Assembly: GCA_015058045.1 (NCBI GenBank)
Contig: SVDC01000020.1
Coordinates: 1 to 64,000, forward strand
Length of the DNA stretch: 64,000 nt
Direction of reading: 5' to 3'
Source: Cellulosilyticum sp.
Lineage (GTDB): Bacteria; Bacillota; Clostridia; Lachnospirales; Cellulosilyticaceae
Shown here piece by piece: positions 25,352 through 33,631 of the stretch. The notes beneath the pieces are model-generated. The model did not search any database. It was not told the origin of the DNA and saw only the letters and a list, made by a program, of their open reading frames with translations. Positions within the stretch are counted from its first letter, which is position 1. Each line of letters opens with the position of its first letter. Made by a program: the position numbers and the translations under genes.

Positions 25352-26765
25352 TAGAAACACTCCTTTCTAGAGGTTTTAATTGTAAAACCTGAGTACAGGC
25401 ATAATGAATCAGTTCACTATCATGGGTAACCACTAAAATAGTTTTTCCCATTTCTTTTAGCTTTTGCATTAAATGTCCAACTTGTATCATATGTTTATAA
25501 TCAAGCCCACTAGTGGGTTCATCAAATAAAAGAATTTTTCTTTCTGATGCAATAGCACAAGCAATAGCTACACGTTGTTTCTGTCCTCCTGATAAAGACA
25601 TCGGATGCCGGTCTTCATATTCTAATAAATCCATTTCTTTAAGGATTTCTCTTGCTTTTACTTCATCAGGCTCATTCATACTAATCAATACTTCATCTAG
25701 AACACTTTCTGTAAATAATTGATGATTAGTATCTTGCATCACCATAAAGATTTGCTTAGTACGTGCTTTACGCTTATAAGTTTTTCCACCCCAAATCATA
25801 TGACCTTTACAGCCTTTTTTTATACCACAAAGACAATGTAAAAAAGTCGTTTTTCCAATGCCATTAACACCAACAATGGCCACCACTTCTCCTGTAGGAA
25901 TACATATTTTTTCAAAACTAAAAATAGGATGTCTCTTATCATACGCAAATGCAAAGTCTTTTAAAATCATTTCCTCTTGATGCTGGCACTTAGATACCGG
26001 TAACTGAATGCTTACTACATCTTCTCTTTCCAATGCACGTAAACCATATTTCTTAAGATCTACTTCTCCTATATTTTTCTTTTCCTCACTCTTTATCTCC
26101 CTAGTAATGGTTCCATCCTGCATTAAAATAACGCGTTCCGCCAAATCCCATATATAGGATATTCTATGTTCTGCAATGATAATGGTTTTATGATGCTGTT
26201 TCCATAACTGAATAAGATGTCGTAAATCTTCTACTGCTGCTGCATCTAAATTTGCCGAAGGTTCATCCATTAAAATAATATTAGTTTCACTTACTGCTAC
26301 AGCAGCGCAGGCAATTTTTTGCTTTTCTCCTCCGGATAAATCAAATATATTTCTATTCATTAAGGTTTCAATATTAAATTGCTCAACTGTCAAATGAATT
26401 CTTTCTAGAATCTTAGTTTCTTCCATACCTATATTTTCACATGCAAAAGCCAATTCACTAGTGGTATCCACATTAAAAAATTGGGATCTTGGATTTTGGA
26501 ATACGGTACCGACAAGTTGAGCTATTTCATATAAAGGCAACTGAGAAACCCTTTTCCCATTGACACATACTTCTCCAGTAAGATTTCCTTCATAATAATG
26601 TGGAATGAGTCCATTAATTAGACGTATAATAGATGATTTACCACATCCAGATGGCCCTGTGATGAGAATAACTTGACCTGTCTCAATGCTTAAATTTATA
26701 TTTTTTAAACAATCTGCCTCTCCTCTCTGATTATAACGAAAAGAGACATTTTTTAATTCAATCAT
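25344..26765 (-). CDS. ECF transporter double ATPase (EcfA1A2 fused)
   Basis: 473 residues from ATG at 26765, overlapping the EcfT stop codon (ATGA); the open frame extends 17 codons upstream but there lies inside ecfT. Two ATPase domains are joined: domain 1 with GPSGCGKSS, LSGGEKQKIACA and IILMDEPSANLD; domain 2 with GVNGIGKTT, LSGGQKQRVAIACA and ILLFDEPTSGLD. Fused CbiO-like ATPases of this kind power ECF importers for vitamins or metals. It works with the T subunit directly upstream and the S subunit beyond it. The pairing with two exporter-fold ABC proteins in one operon is unusual. Confidence 0.9.
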   Translation of the reverse strand: MIELKNVSFRYNQRGEADCLKNINLSIETGQVILITGPSGCGKSSIIRLINGLIPHYYEGNLTGEVCVNGKRVSQLPLYEIAQLVGTVFQNPRSQFFNVDTTSELAFACENIGMEETKILERIHLTVEQFNIETLMNRNIFDLSGGEKQKIACAAVAVSETNIILMDEPSANLDAAAVEDLRHLIQLWKQHHKTIIIAEHRISYIWDLAERVILMQDGTITREIKSEEKKNIGEVDLKKYGLRALEREDVVSIQLPVSKCQHQEEMILKDFAFAYDKRHPIFSFEKICIPTGEVVAIVGVNGIGKTTFLHCLCGIKKGCKGHMIWGGKTYKRKARTKQIFMVMQDTNHQLFTESVLDEVLISMNEPDEVKAREILKEMDLLEYEDRHPMSLSGGQKQRVAIACAIASERKILLFDEPTSGLDYKHMIQVGHLMQKLKEMGKTILVVTHDSELIHYACTQVLQLKPLERSVSIE

Positions 26766-27499
26766 CCAATCACTCCCATCACTCCTAAAATCCAATAACC
26801 TATAGTAAACAGACAAAATGTAATAATAATCTTATCTTGTATATGAAATCCAATTTGACAAATATTAGTCCGTTTAATTGGTGTACCTAGTCCTCTAGTT
26901 AATGCTGCCGCAGATAGTTCTTCACCAATCTTAACACTACTTGTCATCATTGGAATTAATCGATACTCCACCATCTGAATAATTTTGCCACCTGCTAAAC
27001 TAATACCTCTCATACGCATTGCCGCATGAATAGAGGCATATTCTTCTCTCACTGTTGGAAAGAAACGAAACATGACCGTCATAGGAATCGTTATCTTCTC
27101 TGTTATATGCATTCTTTCCATAGCTGCTACAAACTCACTAACTGTTGTCGTAGATACCGCATACATCCCCATCATAATACTAGGGGCAAATCTTGTAAGC
27201 ATTCCACTTAGTGCAACCATCATATAATTTAAAATACCTGTTGTCCTAGGGATTAGTGCATACTCTACTAAACCTCCTATAATCAATAAACTACTCCAAA
27301 GCAGACAAGTCTTCACTTTACCTGATAAAAGTAATAAAATAAAAGGGACAGAAGAGAATATCAATCTAAATAGACTCATTTGCCTTCCTCCTGTACCCCC
27401 TAGTACAAATACCGCTAACATGACTAGTAAAAGAATCTTTGTTCTAGGATCTAAATAACTTTCTTTGTATTTTGCTGCCTGCATCATCCCTATCTGCAT
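26762..27499 (-). CDS. ECF transporter T component (EcfT)
   Basis: 245 residues with about five hydrophobic helices and two short charged motifs characteristic of EcfT coupling helices: an AAMRMRGISL stretch near 165 and SAAALTRGLG near 200 (the Ala-Arg-Gly motifs that dock on the ATPases). The stop of the S-component gene overlaps its start and its own stop overlaps the ATPase start, so the three form a tightly coupled set. It is the scaffold through which ATP hydrolysis moves the substrate-binding S subunit. Confidence 0.9.
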   Translation of the reverse strand: MQIGMMQAAKYKESYLDPRTKILLLVMLAVFVLGGTGGRQMSLFRLIFSSVPFILLLLSGKVKTCLLWSSLLIIGGLVEYALIPRTTGILNYMMVALSGMLTRFAPSIMMGMYAVSTTTVSEFVAAMERMHITEKITIPMTVMFRFFPTVREEYASIHAAMRMRGISLAGGKIIQMVEYRLIPMMTSSVKIGEELSAAALTRGLGTPIKRTNICQIGFHIQDKIIITFCLFTIGYWILGVMGVIG

Positions 27500-28095
27500 T
27501 ATGCAATGCCTGCTTTCTTAAAATGTTTTTTGAGTGCCATCTTTCCTAAATAGCCACCCACGAGCCCACTTACAAAAGCAGCAATAATTAACGTAGGCAT
27601 CATCCATATAGGCATCAAACTTGTTAGCGCATCAGCATATTCCTGACCAAATTCCTTTCTTGTTGCAAAATAACCTTCTATATCTATAAAAAATGGAATG
27701 AAATTCCCCCACACCCATATGCTAAAAAAGCCACACGTCATAATCGCTTTTGAGGAACTTCTATAATTCCCACTCTTATAAATCACTTCTGCAATCAAAC
27801 CAGATATAGCCCCTACATAAATACAGTGATATCCCATACCTGTCAGTAACATTAAAATCCCCATAATAATACTCATTATCATAATCATGCCAAATTTTTT
27901 TACCTTGGTTAAAAAAAGCATAAATGGTATGCCACCAATAATTGGCACTAACACACATAAAAGCGGTATAAAGATTGGTATATATCCAAGCATCGCCACT
28001 GCAAACACAACAACAAAGTAAATAGCAGTAAAAATCCCAATATGCACTAAGTCTTTTCCCTGCAACTTACTATTTTCCTTCCTGATTGTATTCAT
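27499..28095 (-). CDS. ECF transporter S component, Trep_Strep/MptD-like family
   Basis: 198 residues, five to six membrane helices, ending with a Lys-rich tail. The N-terminus (LQGKDLVHIGIFTAIYFVVVFA) and size fit the Trep_Strep (MptD-like) group of putative ECF substrate-binding subunits. No substrate is firmly known for this group; its repeated association with AraC regulators and YbtPQ-like pairs suggests a metal chelate or siderophore, which is inference. It is the first gene of the five-gene transport operon. Candidate AraC sites and a palindrome lie in the 180 bp before its start. Confidence 0.8.
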   Translation of the reverse strand: MNTIRKENSKLQGKDLVHIGIFTAIYFVVVFAVAMLGYIPIFIPLLCVLVPIIGGIPFMLFLTKVKKFGMIMIMSIIMGILMLLTGMGYHCIYVGAISGLIAEVIYKSGNYRSSSKAIMTCGFFSIWVWGNFIPFFIDIEGYFATRKEFGQEYADALTSLMPIWMMPTLIIAAFVSGLVGGYLGKMALKKHFKKAGIA

Positions 28096-28144
28096 TATTT
28101 TCCCCTCTCCAGTTAGTCTAACCTAACCTATATCTATTTTTTTA

Positions 28145-28169
28145 CGCTCGATTTTATTCCTATCGAGCG
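28145..28169 (-). promoter_or_regulatory. Palindrome at the expected transcript start of the ECF operon
   Basis: CGCTCGAT and ATCGAGCG are perfect 8-bp arms around 9 bp. The site lies 8 bp downstream of a possible -10 (TATATT, 28177-28182 on the minus strand). With no T run after it, it is more likely an operator or a 5' mRNA stem than a terminator. Confidence 0.5.
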
Positions 28170-28203
28170 CAATTAAAATATAACCGAATATTCTTTCATT
28201 TTC

Positions 28204-28235
28204 TACTCCATTTAGATAAGATTACTCCATTTAGA
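28204..28235 (-). promoter_or_regulatory. Pair of 13-bp direct repeats, candidate AraC operator
   Basis: TACTCCATTTAGA (plus strand) occurs at 28204-28216 and 28223-28235, a period of 19 bp or about two helical turns. It is just upstream of the suggested -35 of the ECF operon. AraC-type activators typically bind direct half-sites on one DNA face next to the -35, so the regulator encoded directly upstream is the likely ligand. Confidence 0.6.
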
Positions 28236-28274
28236 CATAAAAATAAATTGCTTCCTTCTCTTATAACATCTCAT

Positions 28275-29228
28275 TTACTTTGAAGCATTCCGATAATTTC
28301 TTGGTGTACATCCCATTGTTTTTTTAAAAGCTTCTGAAAATTTACTGGCATTATCATACCCCATCTTCATCGCAATTTCTCCTATCTCTATATTTGTTTC
28401 TCTTAATAAAAGAGCTGCTTTTTGCATTTTATATCCTTTAATAAAAGCATAAATACTACTTCCATAAACCCCTTTAAAGATTAATTTCATTGTTGTTGTA
28501 GGTATCTTAAACTGAGCTGATAATTGCTCAATAGTTATTTTCTGTTCTAGATGATTCACTAAATAAGCTCTTATCTCTTTAATGGTGTCCACTTGTTTCT
28601 TTGAATAATATTTTTTCTGTAAGTCCTCATCTTCCATCACACTTAAAACTAAAAAAATCTCTAGTACCTTAAGCTTAAAATATCCTTGTCTAATTTCATG
28701 CGGCACATCATATAACTCCGAAAAAATATGTTCTATTTTTTCATTTTCTCTCATAATGATAAAACTTTTATTTCCACATAACTTTTTCTTTAACTGATAT
28801 AAATCAATTTTTACATCCCCCCAAATTTGAAATATTGGTCTGGATATACGATCAAAATCTACTGCAATAGTAATTCCATGATAATGATTTAATGGAAAGG
28901 AAGAACGTTTACCAATATCTGCTTTTAAGTTAATCACCAAATCCCCTTTACTAATATAAAGACATTCCCCTCTATTAAATTCACATTCTATACGTCCTTC
29001 CCTACAATGATTAATTTCTAAAATATTCTCAGGTACCTTAGTATCTACTGCTATTTCATGGATATGTACATCGTTATAAATCAGCTGGATGCCAGGAAAA
29101 ATATCATAACTGGTCATTACCGCACTTCCTGTCTCATTGGACATATCATACTGGATACAATTAGGCTCTCTTGAAATCACTTTTACAGCATTTCCATATA
29201 GCCTTTTTTCATATTGCGTTATCTCCAT
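28275..29228 (-). CDS. AraC family regulator of the ECF/ABC operon
   Basis: 317 residues from ATG at 29228 (ggggtgagaaa upstream); the frame opens 10 codons earlier. The N-terminal part (to about 210) is a divergent sensor domain. The C-terminal 100 residues are an AraC DNA-binding domain with two HTH: ITIEQLSAQFKIPTTTMKLIFKGVYG, then IEIGEIAMKMGYDNASKFSEAFKKTMGCTPRNYR. It lies 180 bp upstream of the S-component gene in the same direction. Together with YbtPQ-like genes this mirrors the yersiniabactin locus, where the AraC protein YbtA activates uptake genes when the siderophore is present. The ligand here is unknown. Confidence 0.88.
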   Translation of the reverse strand: MEITQYEKRLYGNAVKVISREPNCIQYDMSNETGSAVMTSYDIFPGIQLIYNDVHIHEIAVDTKVPENILEINHCREGRIECEFNRGECLYISKGDLVINLKADIGKRSSFPLNHYHGITIAVDFDRISRPIFQIWGDVKIDLYQLKKKLCGNKSFIIMRENEKIEHIFSELYDVPHEIRQGYFKLKVLEIFLVLSVMEDEDLQKKYYSKKQVDTIKEIRAYLVNHLEQKITIEQLSAQFKIPTTTMKLIFKGVYGSSIYAFIKGYKMQKAALLLRETNIEIGEIAMKMGYDNASKFSEAFKKTMGCTPRNYRNASK

Positions 29229-29281
29229 TTTCTCACCCCATAACAATATATTCTTCACTTACTTATGTAGTATACATATAC

Positions 29282-29410
29282 TGTCATCAGCTTTCTACTA
29301 GTTTCATGCAAATATCAGCTACTTTAGAAGAACTTTTTGCCTCTGCTGTAGATATTACTCATCAACAAAAAGATCTTAATAAAGAAATTTCACAAGGCTT
29401 ACACACTTAA
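29282..29410 (+). pseudogene. C-terminal fragment of a chemoreceptor
   Basis: The plus strand encodes a peptide ending in FMQISATLEELFASAVDI, which resembles the last helix of methyl-accepting chemotaxis proteins. The rest of the receptor is absent; the region to the left is the promoter of the AraC gene. It stops at TAA 29408-29410, followed by a strong terminator. It looks like the remains of a deleted receptor gene that once faced the AI-2E gene. Confidence 0.4.
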
Positions 29411-29428
29411 GTTAATAAATCCTCACAT

Positions 29429-29482
29429 AAAAAAGCTTCTATTATTAGTATAAATAATACTGCACTAATAATAAAAGCTTTT
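29429..29482. terminator. Bidirectional terminator
   Basis: AAAAGCTT with an ATTATTAGT extension pairs with its complement at 29464-29482; T runs occur on both strands. It ends the AI-2E family gene on the minus strand and the chemoreceptor fragment on the plus strand. Confidence 0.75.
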
Positions 29483-29496
29483 GAATTCTAACGGCT

Positions 29497-30585
29497 CTAC
29501 TTAAATAACTTAATGGTACCCACTTCATTTAAGTGACACAATAACGATAGCGTAATCGGAAAACCAAATAAACCTATAATACCAAAAAAGTGTACACCAA
29601 CAAACATACTCATAAGTGTTACAATTGGATGTAATCCAATTTGACTTCCGACAATTTTAGGTTCAATAATATTTCGAATAATGGTAACCACTAAATATAT
29701 AATTAATAAACCAATTGCCAAAGAATATTTTCCTTGTAAAGCTGCTATAATGACCCAAGGAATCATAATCCCTCCTGTTCCTAAGACAGGTAAAATATCA
29801 AATATAGAAATTGTCAAAGCAATTAGTATAGCACTTGGAAGCCCAATTATAAGAAATCCTATAAACAATTCAATACATGTTATGCTCATAATCAACGCAT
29901 AGGAGCGAATACAAACAAATAATGTATTAACAATGTACTCTTTTATGTGAATAATAAGCTCTTTGCTTCTGCCTGAAAATTGACGGCCTATAAAGCCCGT
30001 TAGTTGATCATAATCTCCAATGATAAAGAACGTAGAAATGATCATCAGCAAAAGTTTAATAAATATACCCGGAATAGATGAGGCATATCCTGAAATTGCA
30101 CTCACAGTCTTCATAGAAACATTAGAAATTAATTCACCTAATGACTGTGTGAACTGAATAGAAAAATCATTTAGTGATGAAATCAGTTCTGGATCCATGC
30201 CAAAAACAGTTTTTTCTATCTCATTAAATCCCTTAACTAAAACTGGCTCAACATATGTAGTATAAATAATAGGTAAATTGGAAATCCACTCTACAATAAA
30301 AGAAAATACTTTTATACCCATTAAGAATATTAAGATTCCAATCGTACAATAAAACAAAAATACAGTTAAAAATGCCATAATTTTATATGGTACTCGAATT
30401 TTTCTAGATAAAAATCGAGCCGGTTTCCTAAGTAAATAAGCAAACATAAATGCAAATATAAATGGCGAAATGATTGTTAATCCATATCTAAGTAAAACAT
30501 ATATTAATGATAAAATAATCCCAAAATACATAATACAAACTATAAAATTCTTCTTTTTTTCATATTCCAATATTTTTTCCTCCAA
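29497..30585 (-). CDS. AI-2E family transporter (PerM/YtvI-like)
   Basis: 362 residues with paired N-terminal helices (about 15-75), a helix near 155, and a C-terminal cluster of four to five helices containing the family stretch LPVLGTGGIMIPWVIIAALQGKYSLAIGLLI. This is the UPF0118 layout. Members have been linked to AI-2 export (TqsA) or to Na+/H+ exchange in some Firmicutes, so the function is open. It is a single gene bounded by a terminator on its 3' side. Confidence 0.85.
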   Translation of the reverse strand: MEEKILEYEKKKNFIVCIMYFGIILSLIYVLLRYGLTIISPFIFAFMFAYLLRKPARFLSRKIRVPYKIMAFLTVFLFYCTIGILIFLMGIKVFSFIVEWISNLPIIYTTYVEPVLVKGFNEIEKTVFGMDPELISSLNDFSIQFTQSLGELISNVSMKTVSAISGYASSIPGIFIKLLLMIISTFFIIGDYDQLTGFIGRQFSGRSKELIIHIKEYIVNTLFVCIRSYALIMSITCIELFIGFLIIGLPSAILIALTISIFDILPVLGTGGIMIPWVIIAALQGKYSLAIGLLIIYLVVTIIRNIIEPKIVGSQIGLHPIVTLMSMFVGVHFFGIIGLFGFPITLSLLCHLNEVGTIKLFK

Positions 30586-30764
30586 AACAATTCAATTCAT
30601 CAAAAAAAAACTTAAAATAATAGTATATTCATAAAATTATCTATACACTAGTTTATAGCTTATTTTAAACTACATTCATATTTTTTTCAATGAATCCTAT
30701 CTATTTTGGATGATAAAGTGTTTTATCTCTGTAGAGTCTACTCCTTATAAGTCTTGTAAAATTC

Positions 30765-30805
30765 AAAAACCTCGAATATAGATAATTCTCTATTCGAGGT
30801 TTTTC
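30765..30805 (-). terminator. Terminator of the polysaccharide locus
   Basis: AAAACCTCGAATA and its complement around a short loop, with TTTTTGAA on the minus strand. It lies 17 bp past the GH43-SGNH stop codon and closes the long gene run that starts at 49384. Confidence 0.75.
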
Positions 30806-30821
30806 TTATATACTTTATATC

Positions 30822-33608
30822 TTATTCACAATAGCCAATTCCTAGTATAGTGAATTTTTTCTTTTCATCACCAGATTTCATTTCTACTGAGATTTCATGC
30901 TTACTACTTACATTTTCATCTAATACTAAGGTGACTATAGAATTATTCCAGCCCCCATCTGAATAAGCATTAAGCTCACCAACTTGTTTTCCATCCATAT
31001 ACACACATGCAGTTCCAAATTCTTTAGAGCTCGTTTGCTTGTAATTTAGTAATATCTTTTTACAACTAACTTCCATCTTAAATGCTTCATTACTTCCGTC
31101 CCCCATGTACATCCAGTTATTAGGAAATGCTAATTGTCTATTCCTCATAAACCCATGTACCTGAGTATCTGTTTCACAGAAACTGCCTTTTGAAATGAGT
31201 GCCTCTTGACTATCCTTTGAAGTAACCAACTTCATATTTTGGAAGTCATTATTATTCTTAGGATTTTGAGGGATGCTGATAGATTCATCACTTATCTTAT
31301 TATCAGCAACATTTTTTAACAAATGAATAATACAATCTGACATAATTTGGTGCCCATAAGATGTTGGATGAAACTCATCTGAAAAATATTCTTCATCCGT
31401 TAATTTGTTTTGAGCATATGCATAATCTGTGGCATTCTTTACACTTACCATTGGCAATCCATAATGCTCACCAATAGGGATATAGTCGTCTTGCATATTC
31501 CACTTTGACTTAAATACAGCATATACAAGCACTACTGCTGTGTCCTCATCTGCTTCTAAAATATCTCTTACAAGACTTTCATAAGCTCTTCCTTTAGTCG
31601 GCTCCTGATAATCGTTAACTGCAAATTCTACAAAAACTATATCAGGTGTTCCCCCAAGAGGATCTACAACATCCCTTTGATAACGCATCACTCCAAGTGT
31701 AGAGGGCGTTCCTCCTAGCCCTGCATTAATATAATCTATACGGGCTGATTTATAGGTATCCTGGAGCTGCTGAACTACCCTGTCTGCATAGGATTCTGTT
31801 AGCTTTGCTGCGCCTGCCCCTTCTGTTACAGAACCTCCAATATAAGCAACTGATACATTCTCTCCATTTTCTAACTTTTTCACAACTTTTTCTAATCTTG
31901 AATTTGTTCCCTCAGATACCAATGATTTAGAAATCATCTCATCATACCAATTATTTGTTCCCTCAAAGTACCATGCTCCCACCTCGTATCCAGAGCCTGA
32001 AAATACCATATACAAATCATGCGTACCCTTTACTTCCTTAAGAAGCTGTGCTTCCATCTCTATAAACTCATCAGCCTTATTATTACTTTCACTTAAATAT
32101 TCTCCTACAGGAAGATAGGCAATCACTTCGCCTTTTAAACTGTCTAGTCTAAGTTGGATGATACAGCTATCATCTACATCATCCACTGCTCTAATCTTTG
32201 CCTTCCAAATAGAAGGAAGCTTTTGCTCAAAATCAACCCCTTTGATTTGTGCAAAATCCCCTGAATCAATTTTCCCAAGAGCCATTTCACCACAACCATA
32301 AGCCTTACTTATTGGATCTGCTGCTACAGCCTCTACACCACCTGCTTGAGCCATCATTGCTGCGCTATTTTCCACATAAGGATTAACTACTTTAAGTTGT
32401 TTGCAGCCTTCACGCGTCTGCTTAATAATCCCAATTGTGCCATCTTCAGCGATCTCAAAAGGATCTATATTTGTACACCTATACCCTTTTTCAATGCCCA
32501 TGTTCTTTTCAAGTATTCTTGAATGATAGGTAATATACCACTGGTTATTAAATTCAAAGACACAATGATGATTATTTCCATATAATCCGATTGTTTTTCC
32601 TGGATTTTCTAATATTTTTTCTTTCAATGTAAAAGGCCCCATTGGAGAATCACTTTCCATACAAATAATCTCCCCATTTTCAAAACCATATTTTTCAGTG
32701 CCTTCTTTATCTACATTCCAGTTTGAACAGTAGGTATAATAATATTTATCTTTGTATTTATGTATTCCAGAATCCTCAAACAAATAAGGTGCATCTATCA
32801 TCTTTGGCTCGCCAGCTAAGCTTATCATATCCTCACCAAGCTCAACAACTCTGGCTGTTTGTGGATTAGCAACCTTCCCCTCAGGTACCCCACCACCAAA
32901 ATATAAATAAGCTCTACCATTATCATCTACTAATACAGCAGGGTCAAATAGCCATAATACTTCCTTACAAGTAGGTGTATCTCTTGTAACTAACCCTTTT
33001 CCTAAAGGATCGGTAAATGGTCCTGTTGGACTATCTGCCTGTAGGACACCTATGCCACCACCTGCATCTGCAAAATATAAAAAGAATCTTGGTTTACCAT
33101 CGATTTCTTTCCATGCTGCAGCTGGTGCCCATGAATTATGGGCCCACTTAGCTGCCCCACTAGAAGAAGCAATACGCACTTCACCATGGTCCGTAAAATT
33201 TACCATATCTTTTGTTGAAACAACTCTTATACTCTTAATCTTGCTATATGAATTTTCCTGAATAACGCCTGTGCCATCATACTCATAAGCATCTGCTGTC
33301 ATATAAAAATAAATTTCATCTTGATATACCATTGCATAAGGGTCTGCCCCATAACTCTGAGTCATAATAGGATTATTATTCTTCATTCCTTTATATTCTT
33401 GGGCAATTTCTAAATCCTTAAAGTATTTTTCCCATTTCTGCACCTTATCTTCCTCGCTTTCCTCTTCTGCCATTTCTTCCTTTTGTAATACCTCTTCTAC
33501 CTCTAGCTGGATTGTTTCCTGTTCTTCTGGTTCTTGCACACTCTTTTGGCATCCACATATCATGACCAAGTATAGGCAACACAAAAATACTCCTTTACCA
33601 ATTCTCAT
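30822..33608 (-). CDS. Lipoprotein with GH43 glycosidase and SGNH esterase domains
   Basis: 928 residues. A lipoprotein signal ends at lipobox ICGC (Cys20), followed by an acidic linker. Residues 75-400 are a five-bladed GH43-type domain: Asp in GADPYAM (about 89), LFDPAVLVDDNG (Asp near 222) and a candidate acid Glu278 in LFEDSGI. Residues 410-570 look like a beta-sandwich. Residues 585-765 are an SGNH hydrolase: GGSVTEG with Ser593, VND at 664-666 and DEFH with Asp744 and His747. A C-terminal beta domain (780-928) follows. The combination suggests removal of arabinose or xylose side groups and acetyl groups from xylan at the cell surface. It is the last gene of the locus, 23 bp after the U32-like gene. 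Exact linkage specificity is unknown. Confidence 0.85.
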   Translation of the reverse strand: MRIGKGVFLCCLYLVMICGCQKSVQEPEEQETIQLEVEEVLQKEEMAEEESEEDKVQKWEKYFKDLEIAQEYKGMKNNNPIMTQSYGADPYAMVYQDEIYFYMTADAYEYDGTGVIQENSYSKIKSIRVVSTKDMVNFTDHGEVRIASSSGAAKWAHNSWAPAAAWKEIDGKPRFFLYFADAGGGIGVLQADSPTGPFTDPLGKGLVTRDTPTCKEVLWLFDPAVLVDDNGRAYLYFGGGVPEGKVANPQTARVVELGEDMISLAGEPKMIDAPYLFEDSGIHKYKDKYYYTYCSNWNVDKEGTEKYGFENGEIICMESDSPMGPFTLKEKILENPGKTIGLYGNNHHCVFEFNNQWYITYHSRILEKNMGIEKGYRCTNIDPFEIAEDGTIGIIKQTREGCKQLKVVNPYVENSAAMMAQAGGVEAVAADPISKAYGCGEMALGKIDSGDFAQIKGVDFEQKLPSIWKAKIRAVDDVDDSCIIQLRLDSLKGEVIAYLPVGEYLSESNNKADEFIEMEAQLLKEVKGTHDLYMVFSGSGYEVGAWYFEGTNNWYDEMISKSLVSEGTNSRLEKVVKKLENGENVSVAYIGGSVTEGAGAAKLTESYADRVVQQLQDTYKSARIDYINAGLGGTPSTLGVMRYQRDVVDPLGGTPDIVFVEFAVNDYQEPTKGRAYESLVRDILEADEDTAVVLVYAVFKSKWNMQDDYIPIGEHYGLPMVSVKNATDYAYAQNKLTDEEYFSDEFHPTSYGHQIMSDCIIHLLKNVADNKISDESISIPQNPKNNNDFQNMKLVTSKDSQEALISKGSFCETDTQVHGFMRNRQLAFPNNWMYMGDGSNEAFKMEVSCKKILLNYKQTSSKEFGTACVYMDGKQVGELNAYSDGGWNNSIVTLVLDENVSSKHEISVEMKSGDEKKKFTILGIGYCE

Positions 33609-33631
33609 TGTAGCCTCCTATGATTATCATT

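Noticed and set aside
28145..28169. Palindrome as terminator of the AraC gene
   Set aside because: No T run follows on the minus strand and it lies at the likely start of the next transcript.
29171..29410. A 79-residue plus-strand open frame
   Set aside because: Its first half lies antisense within the AraC gene. Only the last part resembles a chemoreceptor, so I report a fragment and not a gene.
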